In this document: in pieces, positions 1 through 9,772 of the stretch
Position numbering within the stretch: position 1 is the first letter of the stretch
Layout: each line of letters begins with the position of its first letter
Source of the DNA: Silene noctiflora
Taxonomy: Eukaryota > Streptophyta > Magnoliopsida > Caryophyllales > Caryophyllaceae
Reading direction: 5' to 3'
NCBI GenBank assembly: GCA_009801015.1
Contig: VHZZ01011114.1
Coordinates: forward strand, 20,280-50,139
DNA length: 29,860 nucleotides
Notes under the pieces: model-generated
Told to the model about the DNA's origin: nothing
The model's input: the letters and a program-made list of their open reading frames with translations, nothing else
The model's database searches: none
Position numbers and translations under genes: made by a program

Positions 1-345
1 GTCAGCCGGCTGCCGGTGGTCTGACCGGCTGGGAGTCTTCTGTAAGTATTTGGAGAATTTTGATCATCAGGTGCGCAGGGCCGGTCAGCCGACTGCCGGT
101 GGGCTGACCGGCTGGGAACTTCCTGTAAGTTTTCCTCCAAATTCTTTATTTTGCTTCTCCTTGCATTCCCAGCCGGTTGGCCGGTTGCCGGTGCCTCACC
201 GGCTGCCGGTGCCTCACCGGCTGGGAGTGCCTGCATACTTCTTTTCCTCAAGCTAGGTGTTGGGCATCCCCAGCCGGCTGGCCGGCTGCCGGTGGCTCAC
301 CGGTTAGGGGACCTTCTTCAGCAATTTCTTGTTTTTCTTCCTTCT
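1..345. repeat. GC-rich tandem repeat with CCGGCTG/CAGCCGG cores
   Basis: At least four diverged units start near 1, 84, 170 and 270, a period of about 83-100 bases. Each has a core built from AGCCGGCTG, GCCGGTG and ACCGGCTGGGA, followed by a T-rich spacer. The first two units agree closely over more than 30 bases, including the TGTAAGT after the core. The cores are partly self-complementary, so each could fold. Short ORFs across it are proline/glycine/alanine-rich by-products of the repeat and are not genes. It lies just upstream of a Copia relic and could be part of that element's untranslated region, but I cannot show this. Confidence 0.75.
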
Positions 346-784
346 TTCCTCTTCCAACGACTTCACTTGTTCCCGATTTCATGTTTTTGTCTCAATTCCT
401 GCAAGATGGCATAAAAACTAGTAGAACGGGAAATACGGGATGCAAAAGCAAGGAAACGTGCAAAGACGGGGCCAAAACGGGCCTAAAAAGAAGGAAAAGA
501 ACGACTAAATAAACATATATCAGCTAGGGCATCTTTGACTTGTCTCCATCTTGATTGTCTTGTTATCTTTGATTAGCTTGTGGATTGATCATTGAATGCT
601 TTGTTTTGCTAAACAAATTAACTAAGAGGCAAACAAGTAAATGACAAATGAAAAACTTGGCATCATCAACCAATGTGTGTTATAACATATTGATTATGTG
701 TTGTTTCAAGAACCTTAATCCACTAAAGAGTCTAGTTTGTCTGAAACTGTCAAACATGATAACAAATCTGGAAAAGACAATAGA

Positions 785-1965
785 ACCGTTAGAGGTGTCA
801 TGTTACACTATATGATCGATAATCTGTTTGACATCTATTGCAAACTAAGACTACAAAAGGAATTTGGGATGCCTTATAAACTAAGTATGGGTCTGATGAT
901 TTTGGTAAGGTTCATGACCAAAGATGCGGGTTCAGGGTTTTACGGTACTATTGTTGAATCTAGAGATGATGCTTTTTTTGAGGACATCTTTCCTTTGAAA
1001 CCTTCTTTGAGACCAGTTTCGACCTTTGATGCTTCTGCCCATGAGAGTAATGTTGATAGTTCTCCACCTCATGTTGAAACATCCAGTGAACCACCATTAG
1101 AACCTAGAAGGAGTAAGAGACCTAGAGTTGAGAAATCCTTTGGGCCTGACTTTCTTATGGAGGAGGATGGTAGATATTTAGATGATGAGTTGGTTGACAT
1201 GTATATTGTGGAGGAGGATCCTAAGACCTATGATGAGGCTATGAGATCAGTTGATGTTTCCTTGTGGAAAAAAACCATTGATAGTGAGATTGAGTCTATT
1301 ATGTATAATCATACTTGGGAGATTGTTGACTTGCCTCGTGGTTGTAAGCCTATAGAGTGTAAATGGGTGTTTAGGAAGAAACTAAAAGCTGATGGGACTA
1401 TTGATAAATTTAAGGCCAGATTGGTGGCTAAGGGTTTAACTCAGAAGTCTGGATTAGACTATTTTGACACTTATTCCCCGGTCACTAAGATTGCTTCCAT
1501 TAGAGTGATGTTTGCTATTGCTTCCATGTATAACTTGCTTGTTCATCAGATAGATGTGAAAACTGCGTTTTTAAATGGTGATCTGGATGAAGAGATTTAT
1601 ATGGATCAACCTGATGGTTTTAAAGTGCCTGATCAAGAACATAAAGTTTGTAAACTTGTTATATCTTTGTATGGACTTAAGCAGGCATAGAAACAATGGT
1701 ATGAAATTTCATAGTGTGATTGTTTCTCTTGGTTTTANAGCTAGTGATGCTGATACATGTATCTATATGAAATCAAATGCCAGTGGTAGTGTTATTATAA
1801 CACTTTATGTTGATGATTTACTTATTTTTGGTACTTCATTAGATGTTATTGTTTCCACTAAAAGCATGCTTAAAACTTCTTTTGAAATGAAAGAGTGAGG
1901 TTGATGTCATTCTTGGTTTAAAAGTTTTAAAGACTAATAGAGGTTCAGGTTCGGGTTTGTTTTGC
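785..1965 (+). pseudogene. Ty1/Copia retrotransposon gag-pol relic, internally deleted and frameshifted
   Basis: This is the remnant of a Copia polyprotein, which normally encodes gag, protease, integrase, reverse transcriptase and RNase H for copy-and-paste transposition. The start (LFDIYCKL, then in another frame IWDAL, a stop, and TKYGSDDFG) resembles the gag UBN2-type domain. It passes directly into the end of integrase and the linker to RT (VESRDDAFFED, FPLKPSLRPVST, then an RRSKRPR basic stretch). Protease and most of integrase are therefore missing. RT then follows: TWEIVDLP, KWVFRKKLKADG, FKARLVAKGL, QIDVKTAFLNG, EIYMDQPDGF and YGLKQ. The YVDDLL catalytic motif is at about 1806-1823. 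Breaks: a frame change near 850-860, an in-frame stop at 1688, a frameshift near 1702-1706, and another near 1895 before VDVILGLKVLKT. One N lies at 1738. Similarity ends near 1965, so RNase H and the 3' LTR are absent. It is non-functional. Confidence 0.93.
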
Positions 1966-1969
1966 CAGG

Positions 1970-3085
1970 TCTAAACATAATCCAAATGAGCCCATAAGAC
2001 TAAACGGATCGATCTCCTTTTATTTGGGCTTGGGCCCATACATTGTTGATAAAACAGGGCCTGCTAAACCATGGCTATACTTGGCCCTTGTTGGGCTTAA
2101 CTATAAACGTACTAGACCGATTTATAATTGTTGTATGTGATTAGACCATACTTATGTAATCCATGTTGAATACTTTTCGTGACCCAAACCGTTTGCCACT
2201 TACTAACCCAAGCTGTTCACTTCTATGACTGGCTCCATACGAGTTACGCTCCTCGGGTTTTCTTCCAGGGTCAAAGAGTCGCAATAACAGTATAATACAT
2301 GAATAGAGAATTCAATTTTAAAACTCCCAACGTATTCTTTTAGAATTAATTTCAAATCAGGTCACTATGGATCGAGTATGATGTATGTCGTAAGGATGGC
2401 ACTTGCAACAACTGATTTTAGATACGGTAGCTTCTGTAACATTTCTTCTTTATGTACGTGGTAATTTGATTGCGGTCCATGAGTACACTATACCAGAATA
2501 ATTAGGATAAAGGGAGTACTCTTAAAGTCTGTGTCGATAATATGGCCAAATATAAAAGAAGATGATAATGATAACATACATGCTAGGTGGCCATTAGGCC
2601 ATGTCGTATATGCTCATTGTTGCATCATAACACTTGATTGATACTTGAAAATTCAAATCATTTTTGTTGGAGAATTACGATACCAAATTTGAGGTTGTTT
2701 GATACATTAATTCTCCACCACTTAGAATGTCGAAAAGGATGTTAAAGGCGGCTGTTGATAAAACATTCTCTTATGTACATGACATTACCTAGGTACCTAA
2801 ATTATTAAGGTTATCTTCATATTTTGTTCTAAAATTTAGTGGGCATCTCATCTTCTCATCATCATTTAGTTTTGACATACGAAGTATATCTTAGCTTTAT
2901 CACTTATCACCTTGGATTCGTGTTAATTAGTGGCGGAGTGGTCAGAGTCAGGATTTTCTGTTAATGAAGACGAAAAATTCTGACAAGAGTAAAAAAGTAA
3001 TATTATTAGACAAATATAAAAAAAATTAAGTAAAAATTGCGAGATTTTTATTTTGCTTCGGGAAGGAGTGCATCTACTACCCCCA
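1970..3085. other. Intergenic DNA with no recognised gene
   Basis: This is AT-rich sequence with short GGGCCC/GGGCTT-containing stretches near 2010-2100. I see no sustained coding frame, no splice-supported exon chain and no clear transposon ends. The stretch directly after the Copia relic may belong to another decayed element. Confidence 0.5.
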
Positions 3086-3087
3086 TA

Positions 3088-3386
3088 TTCGACCCACTAG
3101 ACCCGTGTCAGACCCTACCTCGGGTCGTGCTCGGGTCGACCAAAACATATTAGGCCGCCTTAGCCCTGTCTTGCCCTAGCCTTACCTTCCCGCCCTAAGC
3201 CTGCCCTCAACCCTCCATACGCCTGCTCCAAGTTGAGCTTGAATTATCGAGGCATGGCCCAAACCGCTTAGACCCGTCACCTTTCCCCGGGCCGGTTCCA
3301 GACTTACCATCACTGGCCAAGCCCGCCACCTGACCCGCGAGGACCGAGCCCATCCACATGGTTGACCAGCCCCAACCCGCACTGCT
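3088..3386. repeat. GC-rich CCCG/GACCCG repeat tract, probable non-autonomous hAT-like element
   Basis: This is an abrupt GC-rich island in AT-rich DNA, made of degenerate units such as GACCCG, GCCCT and GGGCCGG. It resembles plant non-autonomous hAT families whose bodies are built of GGCCCG-like units, and is similar in style to the element at 8775-9059. I could not define its termini, and the single open frame across it (3182-3382, minus) is low-complexity and not a gene. Confidence 0.5.
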
Positions 3387-3676
3387 TTTAGAGGTTGTTC
3401 TCTTTTCTAATAGGAGACTATATATATTCAGTATTATTATTGGCCATGCACAATTGCATATGGTAAATTTTACATAATTGTCCCTCTATTATATACCATA
3501 TAGGCGTATGTATACGCAAAGGAATTAACTCTTCTCAAACTTTTTTTTTTAATATCTGGTTAAACGTATTACTTATAAATTTTTTAAACCTAATTTAATC
3601 ACTTGAATCAACTCATCTAGATTAGTTCATTTTTTTATTTTTTATTTTTTTTGGGTAAGTGTAAGTATTTTTTGTA

Positions 3677-5041
3677 GGGTTTTTTGTCAAACACAACATT
3701 AGAAAAAAAATAAAATTCCAAATACCACCTTTAAAAAAAAAGTTTGTCAAACACAACCTTTAATAATTTTTTTTGGTCAAACACGACTTTTTTGCCGGAT
3801 TCTAACAACTTTTTGACCACTTGCAATGGGGTGACTTTCAGTCTATATCTGAGATAACAAATAAGGTTGGTTTGAGGTGTTCTTGAACTCGTTGGAAAGG
3901 TGGGCGTACGTACTTTTCAGGGGTTGTCAACACGGTGGCCGAATGTGGCCTTATGTGGGGTCGATTGGCGCGTAAAATAAGGTTGGTCAGAGAAAGGGTT
4001 GTAAGTATGAGTTTCCAGTGGGTGGTCAGAAGTTTTTCTTGGGTCTTTTAATGCGGTTATGATGTGTTCTTTGTTCTGAAATTTGGTATGTAGGTTGAGG
4101 GGAGTTGATACGTGTTTGACAATGGAAATAACGGACAAGGATATATTCGACAAACTAGACCTATAGCTTGACAAATTACGAGACCAAACCAAGACCTATT
4201 GACTCGAACTCAAATAACTATGCTAGAAACGCGTCTAGGCAATAGCTCGAAAACCAGAATTGTGCTCGACAATTGCAAGTAATTTAAAGAATTTTTGTTT
4301 AAAACCTGGATGCCTTTCTTATTCCATGTAAATGGCTTAAATAGCCTAAAAGAGACAAATGAAAGGTCCCTTACAATCCTAAATTAACTAGCTAATTTAA
4401 AGGAAACTTAATTAGCTAATTACAACCATTAATTCTCTAAATAAATAGGACATTTAAACTAAATAGAGTATTAACTACATCCATCCCTTTTATTAACTAA
4501 AGAAATGCTAAGCAACAACCCAGGAAATGGTTGTGCTACTCGACCCATGACAACAAACAAACACAACGAGCCAGCGACCCCAAATAAGCGTCCCCTCCAA
4601 TGCTTGTACCAATTAGTGAGCCTTGCTCATCGATGTCCGCATCAGGAGTGCAAGTTATGTCGTAGTTGTGTTGTTTGTGGTGGTCGTTGGTTGCAAGTGG
4701 TAGTTCGAGGAGAGTGAATTGACCCACGAAAAAATCTTACTTTAATTTACATCAACCCTCTATGACCAGCTTTACTTTATACACCAATATACCCCACATA
4801 AGGCCAACTTTGACCACCGTGTTAACAATCACTAGAAAGTGTGTACTCTCACCTTTCCAACGAGTCCAAGAATACCTCAAACCGACCTTGTTTGTTATCT
4901 CAAACATCGACTGAAAGTCACTCCATTGCAAGAGGTCAAAAAGTTGTTAGAATCCGGTAAAAAAGTCGTGTTTGAGAACAAAAAAATTACTAAAGATTGT
5001 GTTTCACAAACTTCTTTTTTAAAGATCGTATAAAAAAACCC
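3677..5041. mobile_element. Mutator-like element with terminal inverted repeats over 300 bp
   Basis: The left arm (about 3677-4000) and right arm (about 4765-5041) are reverse complements over roughly 300 bases. Shared blocks include ACGACTTTTTT, CCGGATTCTAACAACTTTT, GTGACTTTCAGTC, GAGATAACAAA, CTCGTTGGAAAGGTG and GGCCTTATGTGGGGT. The outer ends both begin GGGTTTTTT. The flanking 9-mers (3668-3676 TTTTTTGTA and 5042-5050 TTTTTGATA) match at 7 of 9 positions, compatible with a decayed 9-bp target duplication. Long arms plus a 9-bp duplication are the hallmark of Mutator-like elements. The interior of about 760 bp encodes no transposase, so it is non-autonomous. The interior may be captured host or retroelement DNA. 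The arms differ by many substitutions, so the insertion is not recent. Confidence 0.82.
4001..4764. other. Interior of the Mutator-like element, origin unknown
   Basis: This non-arm sequence includes an AT-rich half and a more balanced segment near 4500-4730. There are short open frames on both strands of the balanced segment; the minus frame near 4727-4536 contains a TPDADIDEQGSLIGTSIGG-like stretch. I do not recognise it and cannot say whether it was ever coding. It could be a captured gene fragment (Pack-MULE-like) or part of an older retroelement. Confidence 0.4.
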
Positions 5042-5221
5042 TTTTTGATACCAACTATGTCTAGAGCGCATAAAATTAAATTGGGCCAATTGATATATTG
5101 GTGATATTGGTGTTGGTAGCATGGCACACCTTACACTCATTCGTTTTTTCACATGCATGTTGGGCCCAGATGTCTTATTTTCTGGGCTATGTCAGTCCCT
5201 CACGGCAACAGTAGAGTAGGC

Positions 5222-5535
5222 ATTTCAGGCTGGGCTAATGCGGGCTACACGAATCTAACACGAGTCGGGCACAGCTACTGTGAAGAAAACGAGGTGGCCT
5301 GGGTCCAACACGAACGTTAAGAGGCAAGCCGCGACGCCTAAATTCCAAAAACTCGTGCCTAAGCACGGCCAGACACGAGGCACGATGATTTTAGGGATAA
5401 ATAATTTAAAAATCATTAAAAATACCCGATGCACAACAGGAGACACGACCTCGCCTGACTTTACCTGGGCCAAAATTGTGGCTAGGCACGATAGGCAGGG
5501 ACCCTGGTCGGCACGGCACGGCCCATTGCCTTCTC
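5222..5535. repeat. GC-rich GGCACG/GCACGG repeat tract, probable non-autonomous transposon
   Basis: This island is rich in GCACGGCC, GGCACG and ACACGA units, mirrored as CGTGCC and CGGCACGGC towards the other side, with an AT-rich centre near 5390-5430. The style matches plant MITE-like elements with GGCACG-built arms. Overlapping open frames on both strands reflect low stop-codon density and not genes. I did not pin down its exact termini. Confidence 0.5.
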
Positions 5536-5689
5536 TAGGCAAGAGTCTTCTTTTCGCTTCGTTTCTTTTCCCACAAATTGTTTTACTGGAGTTTATCAGA
5601 ATACTCTACTCACTAATTATGAAGAAAATAAATTGATCACTAGTTTGGTTGGGGACAAAAACATGCTTAAATTATTAGACAATTTTATA

Positions 5690-5967
5690 CATGCTGGATT
5701 TGTGCTTTGAATCTGTTAGTCGCTGCTTCGAACGATTATGAAACCTAAACCGTATTTGTTAATCTGTTTAGGTTAGGCTTCTAATTTAGGCTTTTTTTAA
5801 GGCATTCTGTATTAAGTCTTAAAGAGTACTATATAAATTTTCTAAACCTCTCCCTAGCAGTTATGCATATCAGTTAGTTATGATCTGAATCTGAAATTTG
5901 TAAACTCCGATTTTTGTTTTCTTTATTGTTTTTTATTTTTTATTTCTTGCGTAGTGTTATAACAATA
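5690..5967 (+). repeat. LTR-like sequence, copy 1
   Basis: In order it shows TTGAATCT, GCTTCGAACGATTATGAAACC, a TATA-like TATATAAA near 5832, CTCTCCCTAGCAGTT, a T-rich stretch and GTGTTATAACA. The same ordered blocks, diverged, occur at 7655-7992. A TATA-like box followed by a pyrimidine-rich leader and a terminal TTATAACA is compatible with the 3' part of a Copia-type LTR. I see no primer-binding site and no start terminus, so the LTR call is an inference. Confidence 0.4.
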
Positions 5968-6844
5968 CGCGATGATAGTTCACTGATCTTTTAATATCTG
6001 AAAATTTGATTTTCTCATATGTAGACTGTTGTATTACAACACTTTTATCACTCGATATTATCTAGCATGTAAATCAAAGGTGTTGTCTAAAATTATGATA
6101 CGTGATTTTTTATCACACTGACATTATTTACATTGTTAGATAATTGGACTATTAATCGAAAATGAATACTTCCGATCATTGTAAGAAAATGAATAAAATT
6201 ATAACTCGATTTGTTGATTGACTTTCAATTTTCAGTCATTTTGTTTCGTGATTGAATATAAAGTTTGACCAAAAAAAACATTAAAAACTTAATATGATTT
6301 CTTAATCTAATACTTCGTATAATTTGGTTGTGACTTGTGAGGGATGGACGGAGTTTGACCAAATATATAATACATGAAAAACTTGGCATGAATTCTTAAT
6401 TGCATTATTATTATTATTTCTTTGTAAGAGTTGGATTAAACCAGTTAGATGACAGACCATTGCTGTCACATTATCTATCATATTCTCTGTATATCACATT
6501 GTCAGCTTAGCACTTATGGATTACTATATATTATCAAAAATTTATTTTAATCAAATATTACTCAAATTTTTACATCACAAAGAATTATATCCATACAACT
6601 GTCTTATGATCACCTCATTAATGAAATAACGATAATACGGAGTATATTTTTATGAACTCCTAATTTATAATTATTCTGTATAACGTCATCGTACAACCTG
6701 TTCAATGAAACTATTATAATTAATCATATTCTCTATAATGAAACAGCATTTTACTGTAATATAATAAAAATTAAAACTTCTCATTGATTAGATTGTACGA
6801 TTACCTTTTACACCTAAGAGACCTAATTACGTACACTAGGATTT
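5968..6844. other. AT-rich intergenic DNA with no gene
   Basis: I see no coding frame or structural RNA here. It contains one TACGGAGTA 9-mer (6636-6644), several AT-only runs and a short ATT repeat at 6401-6419. It lies between two LTR-like sequences and could be the decayed interior of one retroelement, but no protein similarity remains. Confidence 0.45.
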
Positions 6845-7039
6845 AGGTCATTCTTACTTAATTTCAGTTCAACTTTATTTAATTAAGTTCGGTTCAATTT
6901 CATTCAATTCAATTTAGTTCAGCTCATCTCTTTACAAGTTAACTCTTATTTCAACTCAATTCAATTTACCTCAACTTCATTTAGTTCAACTCGGTTGCAT
7001 TCAGTTCAACTCTTGCCAGCTAAAAGGAACATGCCTTAG
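6845..7039. mobile_element. AGTTCA-rich MITE, copy 1
   Basis: The body is a degenerate repetition of TTCAGTTCAA, TTTAGTTCAGCTC and similar. It is bounded by AGGTCATTCTTACTTAATTT on the left and AGCTAAAAGGAACATGCCT on the right, which read inverted as AGGCATGTTCCTTTT. Related copies are at 24065-24190 and 24607-24701, with a fragment near 9716-9772. It encodes nothing. I infer a non-autonomous DNA transposon from the inverted ends; the superfamily is uncertain. Confidence 0.6.
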
Positions 7040-7654
7040 CTTATTCTATTCACCAATATACAAAAACTAAAATTGAAGTATGAAATTATGGTGAGGAGGA
7101 TCTACGCGTTGGCACATTAAATAAAATAAATATATTCGCACCAAAACTCTCATCATTATGTTTAGAAGACATGATTAAGTGTAGATAATATAGTTTAAAA
7201 TATAATTAATCAGTTAAGTGAATCAAAGAAAAAAGGCTCTCTTGAACTTATATCATGCTTATTATTGGTTATAAATGGCTTAACGATTTATTAAATAATT
7301 CAATAAAAAATTACAAAAAACCCTAGTTGAAAATAGAGTATAAAATGTATATATGTCCAACAAGGATAACCTTTTGTGTGGACTTTATGTGGGACAATTC
7401 CCTTGCTTTATTGTGCCTTGGATCTAGACAAATTTGGCCTCCAAATATTTTTATTTTTCTAAGGCATTTTCAGTTTTTCACACTAATAATAGTTCTATTT
7501 AGAATATTTCTCATTACCTAAGTTATTCACTTTGATTTTTTTAATAGTTCGTCGTATGTAAGATCATTACTTAGGTACCTCCTATAACATACGAACAATT
7601 ATTATGAATTTATGATATTATTTACAACAGTAAAGTGCATAATACAGTCTAGCT
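7040..7654. other. AT-rich intergenic DNA with no gene
   Basis: The only open frame of any length (7327-7521, plus) is a 64-residue Phe/Ile-rich translation of AT-rich DNA with no recognisable domain. No other structure was seen. Confidence 0.45.
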
Positions 7655-7992
7655 TGTTTAAGTTTGTTGAATATTACCTTGAATCTTATCATTGCGGTTT
7701 CAAACGACTATATCATGAAAACCTGCGTAAATGGTATTTAAACTGTTTGGACTAGGGATTCTGTTTATTTATGGGTTTAATATAATTTTTTTAGGTTTTA
7801 GGGAGTTTTCTTTTATATACTCTCCTTACCTCACCCTAGAAGTTTTGCAATCTAATCAGAAAATAGCTTAAGATATATCTTCCCTTCTCTAGGTGGATTA
7901 CAATTTACATGGATGGCGAATCATGTAAATTCGTTTTTCTATTTTCATATTTGTTCTTTACGTTCTATTTATCTTTTTCACGTTTGTTATAA
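7655..7992 (+). repeat. LTR-like sequence, copy 2
   Basis: This is a diverged relative of 5690-5967 in the same orientation. It holds TTGAATCT, GGTTTCAAACGACTAT followed by ATGAAAACC, a TTTTATATA box near 7811, CTCACCCTAGAAGTTTT, a CATGTAAATTCG block and GTTTGTTATAACA. It is about 60 bases longer, largely from an insertion before the last third. With copy 1 it may form the two LTRs of one old element (spacing about 2 kb) or be two independent solo LTR remnants. Confidence 0.4.
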
Positions 7993-8774
7993 CAAAATCA
8001 TTGTAATTATTCAAGACACGAGATCGAGCATGCATCTATACGCAACTATTTTGATAATATAGTACAATAAAAACGCCTTAATTAAATAGTACCCACTTAA
8101 TGATGGAAAAAAGTTGATGTCCCCTTATAAACAATCGTAATGTTGGAAATAGTTTACACTTTATCCTAACATATAGAACAACATAATAACTAATAGTCAA
8201 TTACATTGTTTTCTACGTGCGTGGTCCCTTAAACATATTAATAGCTTGAGATGTACTCCGTAACAATTTGATAGTCTATTTGTGTGTGTGTGTGTTAATA
8301 TATCATGCAATTCAATTAAATTGACTACACACTTGCAAATTAATTAATTAATTAAATAAAAGTTTGGTTGCCTAACTTCTTCGTGATTCATGCATAAACA
8401 TGAAGACTTTAGTTTAATTAACCTACTATATATAATCATGATTAATTATCAAAAAGTTGTGAAACTAAAAGAAACTTTCTTAAATAAAAGTAAGTCATAC
8501 GGAGTAATACATCCCGTAAGAGTCCTATCTAACTTGGTGTAAATAATAAGGCTTTTTTAAACAAAAAATTTCAACATAGGAAAATTTTACACAAAAATTT
8601 CGATACTTTCCGTAAACACCATCTCAGTTTTACTAATAAAAGGAACATAAATGTCACTATATAGCCGGAGTATGTTGAATCCAAAGACCTCTTATGTAAA
8701 GAAACAACGATATTATAATAAGCATGTAGAAGTCGAAAACGTTACATATTCAAATTAGTGATATCGGTTTTAAG
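7993..8774. other. AT-rich intergenic DNA with short simple repeats
   Basis: There is no gene. It holds a TG dinucleotide run (8281-8292), a TTAA run (8339-8354) and two TACGGAGTA-type 9-mers (8254-8262 as the complement, and 8498-8506). Confidence 0.5.
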
Positions 8775-9059
8775 TAGAAGTGGCCAATGTAACGGGCCAG
8801 CCTGGCCCGACCCGCCACACGGGCCACTTTTTCCCGCTCATCAACCAGCCCGGCCCGCCCACAGCCCGCCATTTTTGTAAAAAAAACAAAAACAAACCCG
8901 TCAGCCCTGCCCATCCATAGGCTGGGTCCCGGTAACACCACCCTCAGCCCAACCAAGCCCGCCTATTCTCAAGGGCCGGTTCAGGGTCTAGCAAGGAGAC
9001 CCCGACCCGCCCCAAGTCAGCCCAACCAGGCCGAAACTTGGCCCTGAGTACACCTCTAG
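8775..9059. mobile_element. hAT-like MITE with GGCCCG-rich body
   Basis: The left end reads TAGAAGTGGCCAA and the right end, inverted, CTAGAGGTGTACTCAGGGCC. The body is packed with GGCCCG, CCCGCC and AGCCCG units around a short A-rich centre (8878-8897). This architecture, with TAGAGGTG-like ends and a GGCCCG body, matches widespread non-autonomous hAT elements in plants. The 68-residue open frame on the minus strand is repeat-derived. I did not find a clean 8-bp target duplication. Confidence 0.65.
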
Positions 9060-9234
9060 TTTTAAGAATGATTGTTTTTCTTTGATTTTTACAAGATTAT
9101 ATTTCGTTAATTCTTACATCACTTGTTATTTGTTAATGACATATGGCCTTTAATTAATGAATCAACTTTTGTTTTTCACTCACAAGAGAAAATATAGTTT
9201 AGAGTATAGGTAACTAGGTAAGGTAGTATATTTA

Positions 9235-9533
9235 GGGTGTGTTTGGATAGAAAAAGTGGAGGGAAAAGGAGGGGAGGGGGAAGGAGGGAAGAGAAAGGGA
9301 GGTAAGGGAAGGGGAGGGCTAATGAGATTTGGGTGTTTGGATACAATTTCCTTCCAAATCTTGCCTCTTATGAAGAGATTTTGATTTGGCTTAGAGGAAG
9401 GAAAATGAATCCTTCCAAGTCTCTCCCCCTCCATTTCCCACCACCCCTTATTTGTTATCTAAACAAAAGATTTTATATCTCCTACTCTCCCTCCCTTTCT
9501 TTTCCCTCCAAACACCTCAATCCAAACACACCC
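9235..9533. mobile_element. Tourist/Harbinger-like MITE with TTA target duplication
   Basis: The ends are a perfect 14-bp inverted repeat (GGGTGTGTTTGGAT). TTA sits on both sides (9232-9234 and 9534-9536), the three-base duplication typical of PIF/Harbinger (Tourist) elements. The left arm is purine-rich (GGGAGG-type) and the right arm is its pyrimidine-rich complement, so it can fold back. It encodes no protein; the open frames across it are arm artefacts. Confidence 0.85.
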
Positions 9534-9715
9534 TTAGTATTAAAGATGTTTATATCATGTTACGCAATTAGGTCAAATCATAGAAGTATAGAACCCAATT
9601 TGATGTCATTAATCAAACTTACTAGACCATATGCCTATTACTATATTATTAGTATAAGCCTCACTTCTAGAAGTACTTTTAAATTTGTGATTGTATGATA
9701 TAACTTATAAGTACT

Positions 9716-9772
9716 TCAACTTTCTTTAATTCAGTTCAGTTCCATTCAATTGAAATCCTGGAAAAAACGGGG
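9716..9772. repeat. Fragment of the AGTTCA-rich MITE
   Basis: A short stretch of TTCAGTTCAGTTCCATTCAA followed by a GGAAAAAACGGGGCC end-like motif. It resembles one end of the family at 6845, 24065 and 24607, truncated on the left. Confidence 0.45.

Noticed and set aside
1..345. Possible CRISPR-like array from regularly spaced repeats
   Set aside because: The units are diverged and the spacers related to each other, and the context is a plant genome; this is a minisatellite.
3182..3382. Minus-strand open frame in the GC-rich island
   Set aside because: It is a low-complexity translation of GACCCG-type repeats, with no domain.
4536..4727. Possible gene fragment TPDADIDEQGSLIGTSIGG inside the Mutator-like element
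   Set aside because: It looks somewhat protein-like, but I cannot match it to a family, so it is not called as a gene.
5255..5636. Overlapping open frames on both strands
   Set aside because: The frames arise in the GGCACG repeat tract, where stop codons are rare; no homology was recognised.
5725..5745. GCTTCGAACGATTATG resembling a tRNA T-arm/B-box
   Set aside because: No acceptor stem or A box is present nearby, and the same block recurs in the LTR-like copy at 7655-7992.
9180..9698. Open frames of 84 and 121 codons over the Tourist-like MITE
   Set aside because: The polyproline and polyserine stretches are just the pyrimidine arm of the MITE.
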